Shown here piece by piece: positions 1-8,950 of a stretch of DNA of 64,000 nt; position 1 is the stretch's first letter; every line of letters starts with the position of its first letter. The notes beneath the pieces were generated by a model that saw nothing but the letters and a program-made list of their open reading frames with translations, ran no database searches and had not been told where the DNA came from. Source of the stretch: Bradyrhizobium sp. CCBAU 53340 (GTDB taxonomy: Bacteria; Pseudomonadota; Alphaproteobacteria; Rhizobiales; Xanthobacteraceae). The stretch lies in assembly GCF_015291645.1 (NCBI RefSeq), contig NZ_CP030055.1:7214501-7278500 (forward strand). The letters are read 5' to 3'. A program made the position numbers and the translations under genes.

Positions 1-1644
1 CTTGATGTAGAGCGCGGCGCGCTTGACCGGGTCGATCTCGGTCTCGGCCGCTGTAATCGCGTCGTCATAGTCCTTATTGACGTAACGCGGGAAATTCGGG
101 CCCTGCCACTTGTTCTCCTTGGTGGCCACGTTGGCGGAGACATACCGCCTCATGTGCAGGGCCGGATCCGGCTGCGTCATCGGAATCTGGAACTCCTCGA
201 TGTCGGTGTAGAACTTCGAATAGGTGTCGGGATTGGCGACATCGGAGGAGAAGAACACCGAGGCGACGACCGATTTGAGCTCGACGTCAATGCCCGCCTT
301 CTGGCAGGCCTGCTTGACGATGGCCTGAGTCTTCTGGCGCGGACCGTTGGTCGAGGTCTGGTAGACGAACTTCAGCTTCTTGCCGTCCTTCTCGCGAATG
401 CCGTCGGCGCCGGCCTTCCATCCGGCCTTCTCGAGCAGCGCGATCGCCTTCTCGACGCTGAACTCCCATTTGGTGTTCTTGGACACGAAGTCGTCGGGAC
501 CATTGAGGTAGTTCGCCGTGGTGCGACCGGCGCGGCCGTAAATCGCCTTCTTCACGGAGTCGCGGTCGACGAGCAACGCGAGCGCCTGACGCACCGTCGG
601 GTCCGACAGGATCGGGTGCTTGGTCTTCATCGAGGACCGTTCACCATCGACCTCGGTGTTCGGATCGGTGAAGTTGATCGCAATGAACTCGATATCGCCG
701 CCCACGGCATAGGTGGTCTTGCCCTTGCCACCCTTCTCGAGACGCAGCAGCACTTCGTCCTCGACCTGCATGTTCCAGGCGAAATCGAACTCTCCAGTCT
801 GGATCACGGCTCGCGCCGCGGAGACGGCATCGCCGCCGCCCTTCATGTCGATCGTGTCGAAATAGGGCCTGTTGGGCATGTGATAGTCGGGATTGAGCTG
901 GCCGCGGACCAGGTCGCCCGGCTTGAACTCGACGAATTTGTAGGGGCCCGAACCGACAGGAGCCAGGTTGGTCGGCGCCTCGCGGGATTTCGATCCCTTG
1001 TATTCGGCAAACAGATGTTTCGGGATGACGCAGCCGTAAGCGCCGACGAAGGCATTGGCCCAGAACGGCGTTGGATTCTTGAACAGGATACGGATGGTCA
1101 GGTCATCCACCTTTTCGACCGTCATGTCGGCATAGGTGCTGATGGAGACGGCGGCCGTGGCAGGATCGCTGACATATTCCCAGGTGAACACGAAATCGTC
1201 GGCCGTCAGGGGCTTGCCGTCGTGCCATTTGACACCGGGCTTGATCTTCCAGGTCACCGACTTGCCGTCTGCGGTAAGGCCGCCATTCTTGATCGACGGG
1301 ATCTCGGCGGCGAGGATTGGATTGAGGTGGCCATCGACATCCCAGCTGGCGAGCGGCTCATAGAACAGGCGCGAGCCGTCCTGATCCTTGGTGCCGGTCG
1401 CAAAATGCGGATTGAGCAGGGTGGGCCCCTGCCACCACAACAGCTTGAGCGGGCCGCCGCCGCCGCGCTTGGTCGGCGGATAGGGGGCCGGGCTCTGGGC
1501 CATGGCGACGCCGCCGATGGCGAGAATCTGGTTGGCCAAGGGAGCGGTGAGGCCGATGGCGGCGAGGCGCTGGATGAAGGCGCGGCGATCCATCCGCCCG
1601 TCCTTCACCTTACCGATCATCGAACGCAGTTCTTTGTCCAGCAT
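1..1644 (-). CDS. Peptide/nickel-type ABC transporter substrate-binding protein (family 5), 3' end outside window
   Basis: Extracytoplasmic solute-binding protein of an oligopeptide/nickel-type ABC importer. The minus-strand frame is open from an ATG at 1644 to the window edge (548 codons, stop not included). The N-terminus has a twin-arginine-like export signal: Arg-Arg at residues 20-21 in DRRAFIQRLAAIGL, then a hydrophobic stretch ending near AMAQS. The mature part shows family-5 hallmarks: a W-x-x-K-P-G-V-K-W-H-D-G-K-P-L-T-A-D-D block, 'PVGSGPYKF', and a late 'VRQALALLVDRD' helix. The substrate cannot be read from sequence. The permease and ATPase genes are presumably beyond the left edge. 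The long plus-strand ORF here is a shadow. Confidence 0.9.
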   Translation of the reverse strand, partial: MLDKELRSMIGKVKDGRMDRRAFIQRLAAIGLTAPLANQILAIGGVAMAQSPAPYPPTKRGGGGPLKLLWWQGPTLLNPHFATGTKDQDGSRLFYEPLASWDVDGHLNPILAAEIPSIKNGGLTADGKSVTWKIKPGVKWHDGKPLTADDFVFTWEYVSDPATAAVSISTYADMTVEKVDDLTIRILFKNPTPFWANAFVGAYGCVIPKHLFAEYKGSKSREAPTNLAPVGSGPYKFVEFKPGDLVRGQLNPDYHMPNRPYFDTIDMKGGGDAVSAARAVIQTGEFDFAWNMQVEDEVLLRLEKGGKGKTTYAVGGDIEFIAINFTDPNTEVDGERSSMKTKHPILSDPTVRQALALLVDRDSVKKAIYGRAGRTTANYLNGPDDFVSKNTKWEFSVEKAIALLEKAGWKAGADGIREKDGKKLKFVYQTSTNGPRQKTQAIVKQACQKAGIDVELKSVVASVFFSSDVANPDTYSKFYTDIEEFQIPMTQPDPALHMRRYVSANVATKENKWQGPNFPRYVNKDYDDAITAAETEIDPVKRAALYIK

Positions 1645-1905
1645 GGTTGTCCCCCGTCTGGTTCCCATATGCATGCGGACGGCCGCGGAACGGCCGCCGA
1701 GTTTTGACTGGCCGTAGATGGCACACCGAATAGGCCGCGCGTCAACTGCGACCGTGTGTGTGCAAACGGTCTTCTGGCTGTCTGTTGAGCAAAACTTCGT
1801 TCCGCAGCCCAACGGTTCGGCAATCCAGCGCCAAAATCCGCTGGAAACCACATTGCACTGCGGAAAATTTGTTCTTCAGATCAGACGAAGTATCGAGATG
1901 GATTT

Positions 1906-3324
1906 CTAGGCCACGGACATGTTGAGCGGCGGCGCAACGTGGTCCGGCAGCGGGCAGACATAAGGTGTCTTGGTCGTCCGCTTCGTCAGATCGGCCTTCG
2001 CCGCCTTGATCAGCCCCGGATCTGTCAGCGCCTTGATGCCAAGGCCGGCCATGGCCTTGGCTGCCTGCACCATCGCCTTGTGGGCATGCGGGCTCTTGCC
2101 CTGCGCTACAACCTGCCAGGTGTGGAATGGCGTGCCGATTGCAACCGTTGGTGCGTGAACCTGCACGGTCGGCACCACCCAGCTCACATCGCCCACGTCG
2201 GTCGAGCCGACCAGCGGGTTGCGCTTGGCGTCCAGAGGCACCAGAAAGTCGGCCAACGGCCGATCGGTCGGCTCCATGCCGATCGCGTAGTAGACCGACG
2301 CGATGTCCTTGTCGGTCAGCGTCGCGCGGATCTGGCTGGCAAAGCCCTTGTCTGCGTCGTCGAAATGCGGCGGTCCGAGATCTTCCATCACCCGGTGCAG
2401 CGCCTGCTCCAGCGGCGTGTTCGGCAGGATGTTGGAGACCGCGGAGATGATCTTCATCTCGACCTTGGTCTCGGTCATCAACGCCGCGCCCTCCGCGATC
2501 TTGCTGACACGCCCGACCAGCTCGTTCATGCCAGGGAGATCACGGGCGCGGATGGAATAGCGCACACGGGCATGGGCCTGCACCACGTTGGGCGCTATGC
2601 CACCGGTGTCGAGCAGCGCGTAATGCACGCGCGCATCGCTCGGCATGTGCTCGCGCATGTAGTTCACGCCGACATTCATCAGCTCGACCGCGTCGAGCGC
2701 CGAACGGCCGAGATGGGGCGAAGCCGCCGCATGCGACGTGCGGCCGGTGAAGATGAAGTCGGCACGGGTGTTGGCGAGCGACGGCGTCACTGCGACTTCC
2801 CAGAAACTGTGCGGATGCCAGGTGATGGCGATATCGGCGTCCTCGAACGCGCCGGAGCGCACCATGAAGGCCTTGGCGGCGCCGCCCTCTTCCGCCGGGC
2901 AGCCGTAATAGCGCACGCGACCGGGCACCTTGTTCTCGGCGAGCCAGTCCTTGACGGCAGTGGCGGCCAGCAGCGCCGCGGAACCCAGCAGATTGTGACC
3001 GCAGCCATGGCCGTGTCCGCCGCTCTCGATCGGACGGTGCTCGGCAACGCCTGCTTCCTGACTGAGGCCCGGCAGCGCGTCATATTCGCCCATGAAGGCG
3101 ATCACCGGACCGCCCTCGCCCCATTCGCCCATCACAGCGGTCGGAATGCCCGCCACCTTCTCGGTGATGCGGAAACCCTGGTGGCGCAATTCGGCGAGAT
3201 GCTCGGCTGAGGAGCGCGCCTCGGTGTAGCAGACTTCAGGCATGCCCCAGACCTTGTCGCTCAGGTCGATGAAACGTCCCTTGATCGTGTCGATGCCACG
3301 CCAGATGTCGCTGCGGTTATCCAT
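1906..3324 (-). CDS. M20-family amidohydrolase (AbgB-like aminobenzoyl-glutamate hydrolase subunit)
   Basis: Predicted cytoplasmic zinc amidohydrolase of 472 residues, cleaving an amide such as p-aminobenzoyl-glutamate or an N-acyl amino acid. Visible M20 features are the metal-binding GHGCGHN segment, the acidic CPAEEGGAAK motif carrying the general base, the WHPH motif, and a late GSTDVGDVSW motif that supplies another metal ligand. Length fits AbgB-type proteins (about 480). The frame is open to 3363, but the ATG at 3324 gives a protein beginning MDNRSDIW that fits the family better. The Shine-Dalgarno is weak. The gene stands alone between the ABC binding protein and the divergent protease homologue, so the true substrate is open. 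Confidence 0.85.
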   Translation of the reverse strand: MDNRSDIWRGIDTIKGRFIDLSDKVWGMPEVCYTEARSSAEHLAELRHQGFRITEKVAGIPTAVMGEWGEGGPVIAFMGEYDALPGLSQEAGVAEHRPIESGGHGHGCGHNLLGSAALLAATAVKDWLAENKVPGRVRYYGCPAEEGGAAKAFMVRSGAFEDADIAITWHPHSFWEVAVTPSLANTRADFIFTGRTSHAAASPHLGRSALDAVELMNVGVNYMREHMPSDARVHYALLDTGGIAPNVVQAHARVRYSIRARDLPGMNELVGRVSKIAEGAALMTETKVEMKIISAVSNILPNTPLEQALHRVMEDLGPPHFDDADKGFASQIRATLTDKDIASVYYAIGMEPTDRPLADFLVPLDAKRNPLVGSTDVGDVSWVVPTVQVHAPTVAIGTPFHTWQVVAQGKSPHAHKAMVQAAKAMAGLGIKALTDPGLIKAAKADLTKRTTKTPYVCPLPDHVAPPLNMSVA

Positions 3325-3620
3325 TGCTTCGGTCCGTGATCTCTTGGTCAAACGAAGCGGCAATCGTTAGCAGCTTCACCGGCGAACGACCAGCGGCTCG
3401 CCGGACATCAGCCATGCGACCGGCGCGACCGGGCTCCGGTTCAGCGCTCTGCCACGGCAATAAGCACCGGCAGTTCCTGGCGCGATCGGTGAATTGGCCC
3501 AACTGCGTGCGGAATCATTAAGGTCAAGTCTTTCAAGACGACCGCCCTCGGCTTAAATTACCGGTGCTTCGCACGCTTTTTCGCGGCGAAGACGCCGCGT
3601 TCGCAGATCAGGAGACCTCC

Positions 3621-4610
3621 ATGCCCGCGTTGACCGAATGGAGAGTGCCGCCGGCCAATCAGCCGCGTGCGAGCGACTACGGCTTCGACCTCGACCGTGC
3701 GCTCGCCTGCGTCGTCGGCCTGCATGCCATCATCCCGCCGGACGCCTTCAGCGCGGAAACGCTCGGCACCGAGCGCGCCGGCAACGGCGTCGTGATTGAC
3801 GACGGGCTGGTACTTACCATCGGCTATCTGATCACCGAGGCGGAATCCGTCTGGCTTCACCTTGGCGACGGACGCGTCGTCGAAGGACATGCGCTCGGTT
3901 TCGACGCCGTCACCGGCTTCGGCCTGGTGCAGGCGCTCGGCCAGCTCGATATCGAGCCGCTGCCGCTTGGCTCGTCGGCGGATGTCAGGATCGGCGACCG
4001 CGTCGTGGTCGGCGGCGCCGGCGGCCGCACACGGTCGGTCGCAAGCCAGATCGTCGCCAAGCAGGAGTTCGCCGGCTATTGGGAGTATCTGCTTGACGAG
4101 GCCCTGTTCACCTACCCGGCCCATCCGAACTGGGGCGGCACGGGGCTGATCAACGAGCGCGGCGAATTGATCGGCATCGGTTCGCTCCAGCTCGAGCGTG
4201 AACGCGACGGCAATGCCGAGCATGTCAACATGATCGTGCCGATCGACTTGCTGAAGCCGATCCTCGACGATCTCCGCAAGTTCGGCCGCGTCAACAAGCC
4301 GGCGCGGCCGTGGCTCGGTCTCTATTCGACCGAGATCGACAACCGGGTGGTGGTGATCGGGATTTCTGCCAACGGTCCTGCTGCTCGCGCTGAACTCAAG
4401 ACCGGTGACGTCATCCTCGCCGTGGACGGCGAGAAGGTCACGAGCCAGACGGCCTTCTACAAGAAGATGTGGGCGCTCGGCGCTGCCGGCGTCGACGTGC
4501 CTCTCACCGTGCATCATCAGGGCACCGGGCATCATGAAGGCGTTACCTTCGACGTCACGGTGACGTCGACCGACCGCTTCAAGCTTTTGAAGGCGCCGAA
4601 GCTGCACTGA
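3621..4610 (+). CDS. S1C (DegP/HtrA-like) protease homologue with PDZ domain, catalytic triad lost
   Basis: A 329-residue protein with the S1C layout: chymotrypsin-like domain (about residues 25-215) and one C-terminal PDZ domain (about 228-312, WLGLYSTE...GDVILAVDG). All three catalytic positions are replaced. The His motif (LTxxHV) reads LTIGYLI (Tyr69). The Asp motif (TDLAV) reads TGFGLV (Gly99). The Ser motif (GNSGGPL) reads PNWGGTGL (Trp171). It should therefore fold as a protease but not cleave, and may bind peptides or chaperone. ATG 3621 is chosen over the upstream 3564 because AGGAG lies 7 nt ahead of it. No signal peptide is seen. An esterase gene follows 40 bp downstream, probably in the same operon. 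Confidence 0.85.
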   Translation: MPALTEWRVPPANQPRASDYGFDLDRALACVVGLHAIIPPDAFSAETLGTERAGNGVVIDDGLVLTIGYLITEAESVWLHLGDGRVVEGHALGFDAVTGFGLVQALGQLDIEPLPLGSSADVRIGDRVVVGGAGGRTRSVASQIVAKQEFAGYWEYLLDEALFTYPAHPNWGGTGLINERGELIGIGSLQLERERDGNAEHVNMIVPIDLLKPILDDLRKFGRVNKPARPWLGLYSTEIDNRVVVIGISANGPAARAELKTGDVILAVDGEKVTSQTAFYKKMWALGAAGVDVPLTVHHQGTGHHEGVTFDVTVTSTDRFKLLKAPKLH

Positions 4611-4650
4611 CGCGAGAAGCTGCACTGCCGCCAATCTCAAGGAAGCTGCA

Positions 4651-5721
4651 ATGACCGAGGCCGTCGTCGACGACATCGTGGCCGTGCTGCCGCCGCTGCT
4701 CAATGCGCTGGAAGCGCTCGGCTACTTCGCCCGGCACTTGCATCCGCCGGCCTTCGGTTCGGTGATGAACGCGATCGGCACGCCGGATGAAGTGCTGCAA
4801 GCGGCGCACGCGGCGATTGGAGGATGGCCGGAGCAATTTGCCGGACTTCGCGAGCGGCTCGACCTCGCCTGCAACGAGACGCTTTCAGCCTTTGCCGGCA
4901 TTCGCGACGTCGAGCGTGGCAACGGCGATCTCGTCGCAGTCTTCCGCGCGCTGCGCCATCTCCCGCGCGCGCTGGAGGCGCTTTATCCGCTGTCGGCGCA
5001 GTTTCCGCCGGTGAGCAACTTCTTCCTCAACGCCGCCAATCGCGAGAATGAGGAATTGCTGTCGCGACTTGAGGTCGGCGCGGGCGAGCACACCGGCATC
5101 TTCCACGATCATAACGAGCCCGGCAGCCGCGGCGGCTTCTCGGTCTATGTGCCCGAATATTATACGCCCGGCCGCAGCTGGCCCCTGGTGATGGCGCTGC
5201 ATGGTGGCAGCGGCAATGGCCGCGGTTTTCTGTGGAGCTGGCTGCGCGATGCGCGCAGTCTTGGCGCGATCCTGGTTGCGCCGACCGCTACCGGGCAAAC
5301 CTGGGCGCTGATGGGCGACGACACCGATACGCCGAACCTGATGAAAATCCTGGAAACAGTGCGCGGCCGCTGGTCGGTCGATTCTTCACGCATGCTGCTA
5401 TCAGGCATGAGCGATGGCGGCACCTTCTGCTATGTCAGCGGGCTCGACGGTGCCTCGCCCTTCACACACCTCGCGCCGGTCTCGGCGACCTTTCATCCGC
5501 TGATGGCGGAGATGGCCGACGCCACGCGGCTTCAGAGCCTGCCTGTTTTCATCACCCACGGCAAGCTCGACTGGATGTTTCCGGTGCAGACGGCGCGACA
5601 GACGCAAGCTGCGCTTTCGGCTGCCGGCGCCGAGGTCACCTATCGCGAAATCGACGATCTCAGTCACACCTATCCGCGGGAGATCAACGCGGAGCTGCTG
5701 CAATGGCTGAACGCGGGATGA
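4651..5721 (+). CDS. Alpha/beta-hydrolase esterase (phospholipase/carboxylesterase type)
   Basis: A 356-residue protein with an N-terminal helical extension of about 165 residues, then an alpha/beta-hydrolase domain. The oxyanion region is LVMALHGGSGNGRGF. The nucleophile elbow is G-M-S254-D-G-G. The Asp lies in HGKLDWMFPV and the His in LSHTYPRE near the C-terminus, which is the order expected for PHB-depolymerase/feruloyl-esterase-like and predicted phospholipase families. No signal peptide is visible, so a cytoplasmic role is likely. It sits 40 bp behind the inactive protease homologue with a GGA-containing ribosome site. The short word GAAGCTGCA occurs three times across this junction. 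The physiological ester is unknown. Confidence 0.8.
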   Translation: MTEAVVDDIVAVLPPLLNALEALGYFARHLHPPAFGSVMNAIGTPDEVLQAAHAAIGGWPEQFAGLRERLDLACNETLSAFAGIRDVERGNGDLVAVFRALRHLPRALEALYPLSAQFPPVSNFFLNAANRENEELLSRLEVGAGEHTGIFHDHNEPGSRGGFSVYVPEYYTPGRSWPLVMALHGGSGNGRGFLWSWLRDARSLGAILVAPTATGQTWALMGDDTDTPNLMKILETVRGRWSVDSSRMLLSGMSDGGTFCYVSGLDGASPFTHLAPVSATFHPLMAEMADATRLQSLPVFITHGKLDWMFPVQTARQTQAALSAAGAEVTYREIDDLSHTYPREINAELLQWLNAG

Positions 5722-5753
5722 ACGATATGTCCTTAACCGCGCCGCACTGTCGC

Positions 5754-5778
5754 GGAACCATCATTCCGGGCCGACGTT
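5754..5778 (+). promoter_or_regulatory. EcfG (general stress sigma factor) type promoter
   Basis: GGAAC at 5754-5758 and CGTT at 5775-5778 are separated by 16 nt, matching the alphaproteobacterial EcfG consensus GGAAC-N16/17-CGTT. It lies 25 bp upstream of the ATG of the 68-residue membrane protein. That the small gene belongs to the general stress response is an inference. Confidence 0.6.
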
Positions 5779-5803
5779 ATCCGCCCGTCACCGGAGATTC
5801 GCC

Positions 5804-6010
5804 ATGCAGACTTTTTTCGGAATGATTTTGGGCGCGCTGCTGCTCGCTTGCGGCGTCTATGTCTATGATTCCATGCAGACGTCGTCAGTCGCCAATGGCG
5901 AGGTCGCGATCACCAATCGCACCATCGTGAACTGGGATGTCGCGAAGGCCGATTGGGACGCGTTGCGCGACCGCGCGCACAAGGATTGGGTCCGGATCTC
6001 ATCGAAGTAG
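5804..6010 (+). CDS. Small single-span membrane protein, probably stress-induced
   Basis: A 68-residue protein with one N-terminal hydrophobic segment (FFGMILGALLLACGVYVY, about residues 4-21), then a soluble tail rich in W and charged residues (NWDVAKADWDALRDRAHKDW). No named family is recognised. The layout resembles small conserved Bradyrhizobium membrane proteins. An EcfG-type promoter just upstream suggests induction by the general stress response. A hairpin terminator follows 22 bp after the stop, so the gene is probably monocistronic. Confidence 0.7.
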   Translation: MQTFFGMILGALLLACGVYVYDSMQTSSVANGEVAITNRTIVNWDVAKADWDALRDRAHKDWVRISSK

Positions 6011-6032
6011 ATCCATTCGACCCGACATGAAC

Positions 6033-6064
6033 AAGGCGCCGTCGCGGGTCCGCGGCGGCGCCTT
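6033..6064 (+). terminator. Hairpin terminator, possibly bidirectional
   Basis: Inverted repeat AAGGCGCCG / CGGCGCCTT (6033-6041 and 6056-6064) with a 14-nt loop, between the convergent ends of the small stress gene and the DsbA-like gene. The following T-run is short. Confidence 0.6.
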
Positions 6065-6094
6065 TGTCTTGGCTACGATCAACGCGCCGACGCT

Positions 6095-6784
6095 TCAGTT
6101 CATCTTGGCCTTGCGCGCGTCGGCGATGACCTGCTCGAACTCGTTCATGCTGAGCACGCCGGGGACGCGGTATTTTCCGACGATGAAAGACGGCGTGCCG
6201 TTGAAGCCAAATGCTTCGGCCTGTTCGTTGTTGCGCTTGAGGATCGCGTCGATGTCCTTGCCGCGCGCGGCGAGGTCTTTCTTGAGACGGTCCATGTCGA
6301 CGCCGACGGATGCGAGCAGCTCATTGATGCGGGACTCGGTCAGGCGCGAGCTGACGCCCATCATGGCGTCATGGGCTTGATGGTACTTGTCCTGGAACTT
6401 TGCGGCGAGCGCAATCCGGGCCGCCGTCACGGAGACCGGCCCGAGGATCGGCCAGTCCTTCAGAACCAGCCTGACCTTGCCGTCGTCCTGGACGACCTGG
6501 CGCAGCTCCGGCTCGAGCTTGCGGCAATAGGGACAATTGTAGTCAGACCATTCGATGATGCTGATGTTGCCATCTGGATTGCCGGCGACGGGAACATCAG
6601 GATCGCGCAGCACCTTGGCCTCGGTCAGCACCTCGTCGTCATCGGCGGCTGCGCGCGCCAACCTCATACCGCCAGCCGCGAAGGCGCCCGCCCCGATCAA
6701 CGTCAGCGCCGCACGGCGCGTCGGCCCAAGGCCACGACCTAGGCCACGACCTCTACCAAAGCCCTTATTCTTGAATCCCGTCAT
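6095..6784 (-). CDS. DsbA-family thiol:disulfide oxidoreductase (Com1/BdbD-like)
   Basis: A 229-residue exported thioredoxin-fold protein. The N-terminus carries Gly/Arg repeats (GRGRGLGRGLG), then a Tat-like signal (TRRAALTLIGAGAFAAGG, Arg 23-24) ending near ARAAADD. The active site is C84-P-Y-C87 and the cis-proline loop is GTPSF (Pro198). Between them lies the usual helical insertion. It should catalyse disulfide formation or exchange in periplasmic proteins. The low-complexity Gly/Arg leader comes from a short DNA duplication (two copies of the GGCCACGACCT word), so the true start could be further inside, although no other Met precedes the RR motif. The gene stands alone. Confidence 0.88.
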   Translation of the reverse strand: MTGFKNKGFGRGRGLGRGLGPTRRAALTLIGAGAFAAGGMRLARAAADDDEVLTEAKVLRDPDVPVAGNPDGNISIIEWSDYNCPYCRKLEPELRQVVQDDGKVRLVLKDWPILGPVSVTAARIALAAKFQDKYHQAHDAMMGVSSRLTESRINELLASVGVDMDRLKKDLAARGKDIDAILKRNNEQAEAFGFNGTPSFIVGKYRVPGVLSMNEFEQVIADARKAKMN

Positions 6785-6871
6785 ATCTCGTCCCGTTTCG
6801 GTCCCATCGCGGTCATTACGGCTCAGGACCGGGAAATGTTACGACCCATATAGAGTGTCGCGGGGGCGATG

Positions 6872-7594
6872 TCATCGCACCAGCAGGGTCACGACCAGGG
6901 GGACCAGGAACGAGGTCACCAAAGCGTTCAGGCTCATGGCAATGCCGGAGAAGACGCCCGCGATCTCGTCGACCTGGAACGCGCGGGCCGTGCCGATGCC
7001 ATGTGCGGCAAGGCCGGCGGCGAAACCACGGGCGCGGAAATCGGTGATACCGGTGCGGTTCATCAGCGGCGTCACAATGATCGCGCCCATGATGCCGGTG
7101 AGGATAACCGCGACCGCGGCCAGCGAAGGATCCGCATGCAGCGATTCGGCGATGCCCATGGCAACACCGGCCGTGACCGATTTCGGCGCCAGCGACAGCA
7201 CCACCTCGCGCGGCAGGCCGGCGAGCTCTGCGAGCAAGACGATCGACACCACGGCCGTCACCGAGCCCGCAACCAGCGCCACCAGCATCGGCACGATGGA
7301 TGAGACCACGCGCTTGCGGTTCTCGTAGAGCGGCACGGCGAGTGCCACCGTGGCAGGCCCGAGCAGGAAGTGCACGAACTGCGCGCCGGCGAAATAGGTG
7401 GTGTAGGAGGTGCCGGTTACGAGCAGGAACGCCCCGATGATCCACATCGCATGCAGCACGGGATTGGCAAAGGGATGGCGGCGCGTCGCCAGCGACACCG
7501 CATCCGTGGTCGCGTAGACCAGCAGCGTCACCGTCAGCCAAAGCAGCGGCGATTGCGAGAGGTAGACCCAGAGCGAGAACGGATTGTCCTTCAT
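6872..7594 (-). CDS. lrgB: LrgB-family membrane protein (holin-like/glycolate export system)
   Basis: A 240-residue polytopic protein of the LrgB/CidB family. The diagnostic block is SLAPKSVTAGVAMGIAES, followed by GITDFRARGFAAGLAAHGIGTARAFQ. About seven hydrophobic segments are visible. With LrgA it forms a membrane system linked to murein hydrolase control or organic-acid/glycolate transport in other organisms. ATG 7594 is chosen because it overlaps the lrgA stop in an ATGA junction. The longer open frame upstream is Arg/Pro-rich shadow sequence. Confidence 0.88.
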   Translation of the reverse strand: MKDNPFSLWVYLSQSPLLWLTVTLLVYATTDAVSLATRRHPFANPVLHAMWIIGAFLLVTGTSYTTYFAGAQFVHFLLGPATVALAVPLYENRKRVVSSIVPMLVALVAGSVTAVVSIVLLAELAGLPREVVLSLAPKSVTAGVAMGIAESLHADPSLAAVAVILTGIMGAIIVTPLMNRTGITDFRARGFAAGLAAHGIGTARAFQVDEIAGVFSGIAMSLNALVTSFLVPLVVTLLVR

Positions 7595-7974
7595 CGGGCA
7601 TCCGATTGTTTCAGCAGGCGGCTGACCAGGCGGAAGGTCAGCACGGTCGCAAGCAGCGTGACAACCACCGAGAGCGCCAGGACCAGGACGATGGCGATGC
7701 CGTGGGTGGCCAGCAGATCGAGCTTTTGCACGACGCCGACGCCGGCGGGGACGAACAAGAGCGAGAGATGAGCCAGCAGGCCCTTGCTTGCGGTCTCCAC
7801 GCCATCGTTGCGCAGCGGCCCACGCGCGAGCAGCGCAAAACGGTCGCGGGCAAGCAGCAGGATCAGAAGCAGAAGCAGGCCGAGCACGGGTCCCGGCAGC
7901 GGCAGGCCGAGGCCGCGGACCACGGCCTCGCCGACCAATTGGCAGAGCAGGATAAGGCTGAGACTCGCAAGCAT
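7591..7974 (-). CDS. lrgA: CidA/LrgA-family holin-like membrane protein
   Basis: A 127-residue protein with about four hydrophobic segments. The family signature QLVGEAVVRGLGLPLPGPVLG is followed by LLAHLSLLFVPAGVGVV. It is translationally coupled to lrgB (4-nt overlap). It lies 40 bp downstream of two thioesterase genes on the same strand, so all four may share the TetR-controlled promoter near 8950. Confidence 0.85.
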   Translation of the reverse strand: MLASLSLILLCQLVGEAVVRGLGLPLPGPVLGLLLLLILLLARDRFALLARGPLRNDGVETASKGLLAHLSLLFVPAGVGVVQKLDLLATHGIAIVLVLALSVVVTLLATVLTFRLVSRLLKQSDAR

Positions 7975-8014
7975 GACGCATCAAGAGATGCGCCGCAGGG
8001 CTTGTCAATTGCCG

Positions 8015-8491
8015 CTAGGCGCGGGCCGCGCGCGGTTCGTGTGAAGCTGCAACGCGAGGCAGCATGGCCATCAGCGTTCCGGTCATCGTGGCGATCAGCG
8101 TGGTCTTGCCACCGTGCTCGGCAAACGCCCTGGCCTCGCAGAAGGTGAGCGTACGGCCGGGCTTGACCACTTCGGCCTTGAAGACGAAACGCTCGCCGCG
8201 GGCGGGCGCGAGCAGCGTGGTCTTGAATTCGACCGTGAGGATGTCGGCCTCGGACGGCATCAGCGTAAAGGCGGCGACGCCGCAGGCGTTGTCGAGCCCC
8301 GCGGTGATGATGCCGGCGTGAATAAAGCCGTTCTGCTGCGTGAGTTCAGGCGAATGCAGCATGGCCAGCTCGACCTCGCCCGGCGCCAGGCGGACGATCA
8401 CGACGCCGAGCGTACGCATCGCCGGCTGGCCCTCGAACATGGCAATGGCCGCCGCACGATAGCCCGGATTTTTCGGCTCGAACGCAGCCAT
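8015..8491 (-). CDS. PaaI-type hotdog thioesterase
   Basis: A 158-residue single hotdog-fold protein. The segment NGFIHAGIITAGLDNACGVAA matches the PaaI/YbgC-like active-site helix (HxG followed by an acidic residue on the central helix). It would hydrolyse acyl- or arylacyl-CoA. The ATG lies 3 nt after the stop of the preceding thioesterase, so the two are translationally close. Having two thioesterases in tandem under a TetR regulator suggests acyl-CoA detoxification or turnover. Confidence 0.82.
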   Translation of the reverse strand: MAAFEPKNPGYRAAAIAMFEGQPAMRTLGVVIVRLAPGEVELAMLHSPELTQQNGFIHAGIITAGLDNACGVAAFTLMPSEADILTVEFKTTLLAPARGERFVFKAEVVKPGRTLTFCEARAFAEHGGKTTLIATMTGTLMAMLPRVAASHEPRAARA

Positions 8492-8494
8492 GGC

Positions 8495-8926
8495 TCAGGC
8501 CTCGACCGGTTCGACAAGATATCTGAGCGCGATCTCGCGGATGGCATCGGTGAAGGGCGCGGACTTGCGCAGGCTTCGGTCCATGTGCACGGCCGTGATC
8601 TCGCAGAACGCGGCGACCTCGTTGGTTTCGGCATTCGTCATGTCGTGCCTGAAACGGATGGACTTGTCGCGCAGCTCGAGCAGATGACTTCGGACCTGAA
8701 TGATATCGCCGGCGAGCAGCTCGCGCCTGTAGGTGATGTTCTGCTGGACCGCGGCCATGCCGCGGCCGGAGGACCGCAGATAGCTCGGCGTCAATCCGAG
8801 CCGGGCGAACAGATTCCAGTTGGCCTCATCGAATTTGCCCACATACCACATGATGTTCATGTGACCGACGTGATCGCATTGCCATGGGTAGATCGTGCCG
8901 CGATAGGTCGCCTCCTGCTCCGCCAT
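8495..8926 (-). CDS. Acyl-CoA thioesterase, 4HBT family
   Basis: A hotdog-fold protein of 143 residues from ATG 8926. The signature C-D-H-V-G-H-M-N-I-M-W-Y-V-G-K-F-D-E-A near the N-terminus is typical of 4HBT thioesterases, where the Asp/His start is catalytic. The longer frame begins at 8971 inside a palindromic operator, and ATG 8926 has GGGAAGGG just upstream, so the shorter start is preferred. It is divergent from a TetR regulator and leads the thioesterase-lrgAB run. Confidence 0.83.
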   Translation of the reverse strand: MAEQEATYRGTIYPWQCDHVGHMNIMWYVGKFDEANWNLFARLGLTPSYLRSSGRGMAAVQQNITYRRELLAGDIIQVRSHLLELRDKSIRFRHDMTNAETNEVAAFCEITAVHMDRSLRKSAPFTDAIREIALRYLVEPVEA

Positions 8927-8950
8927 CCCTTCCCTCACGCGTGTTTTGAT

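Noticed and set aside
154..1707. 517-codon plus-strand ORF
   Set aside because: Shadow of the minus-strand ABC binding protein, whose frame shows a signal peptide and family motifs.
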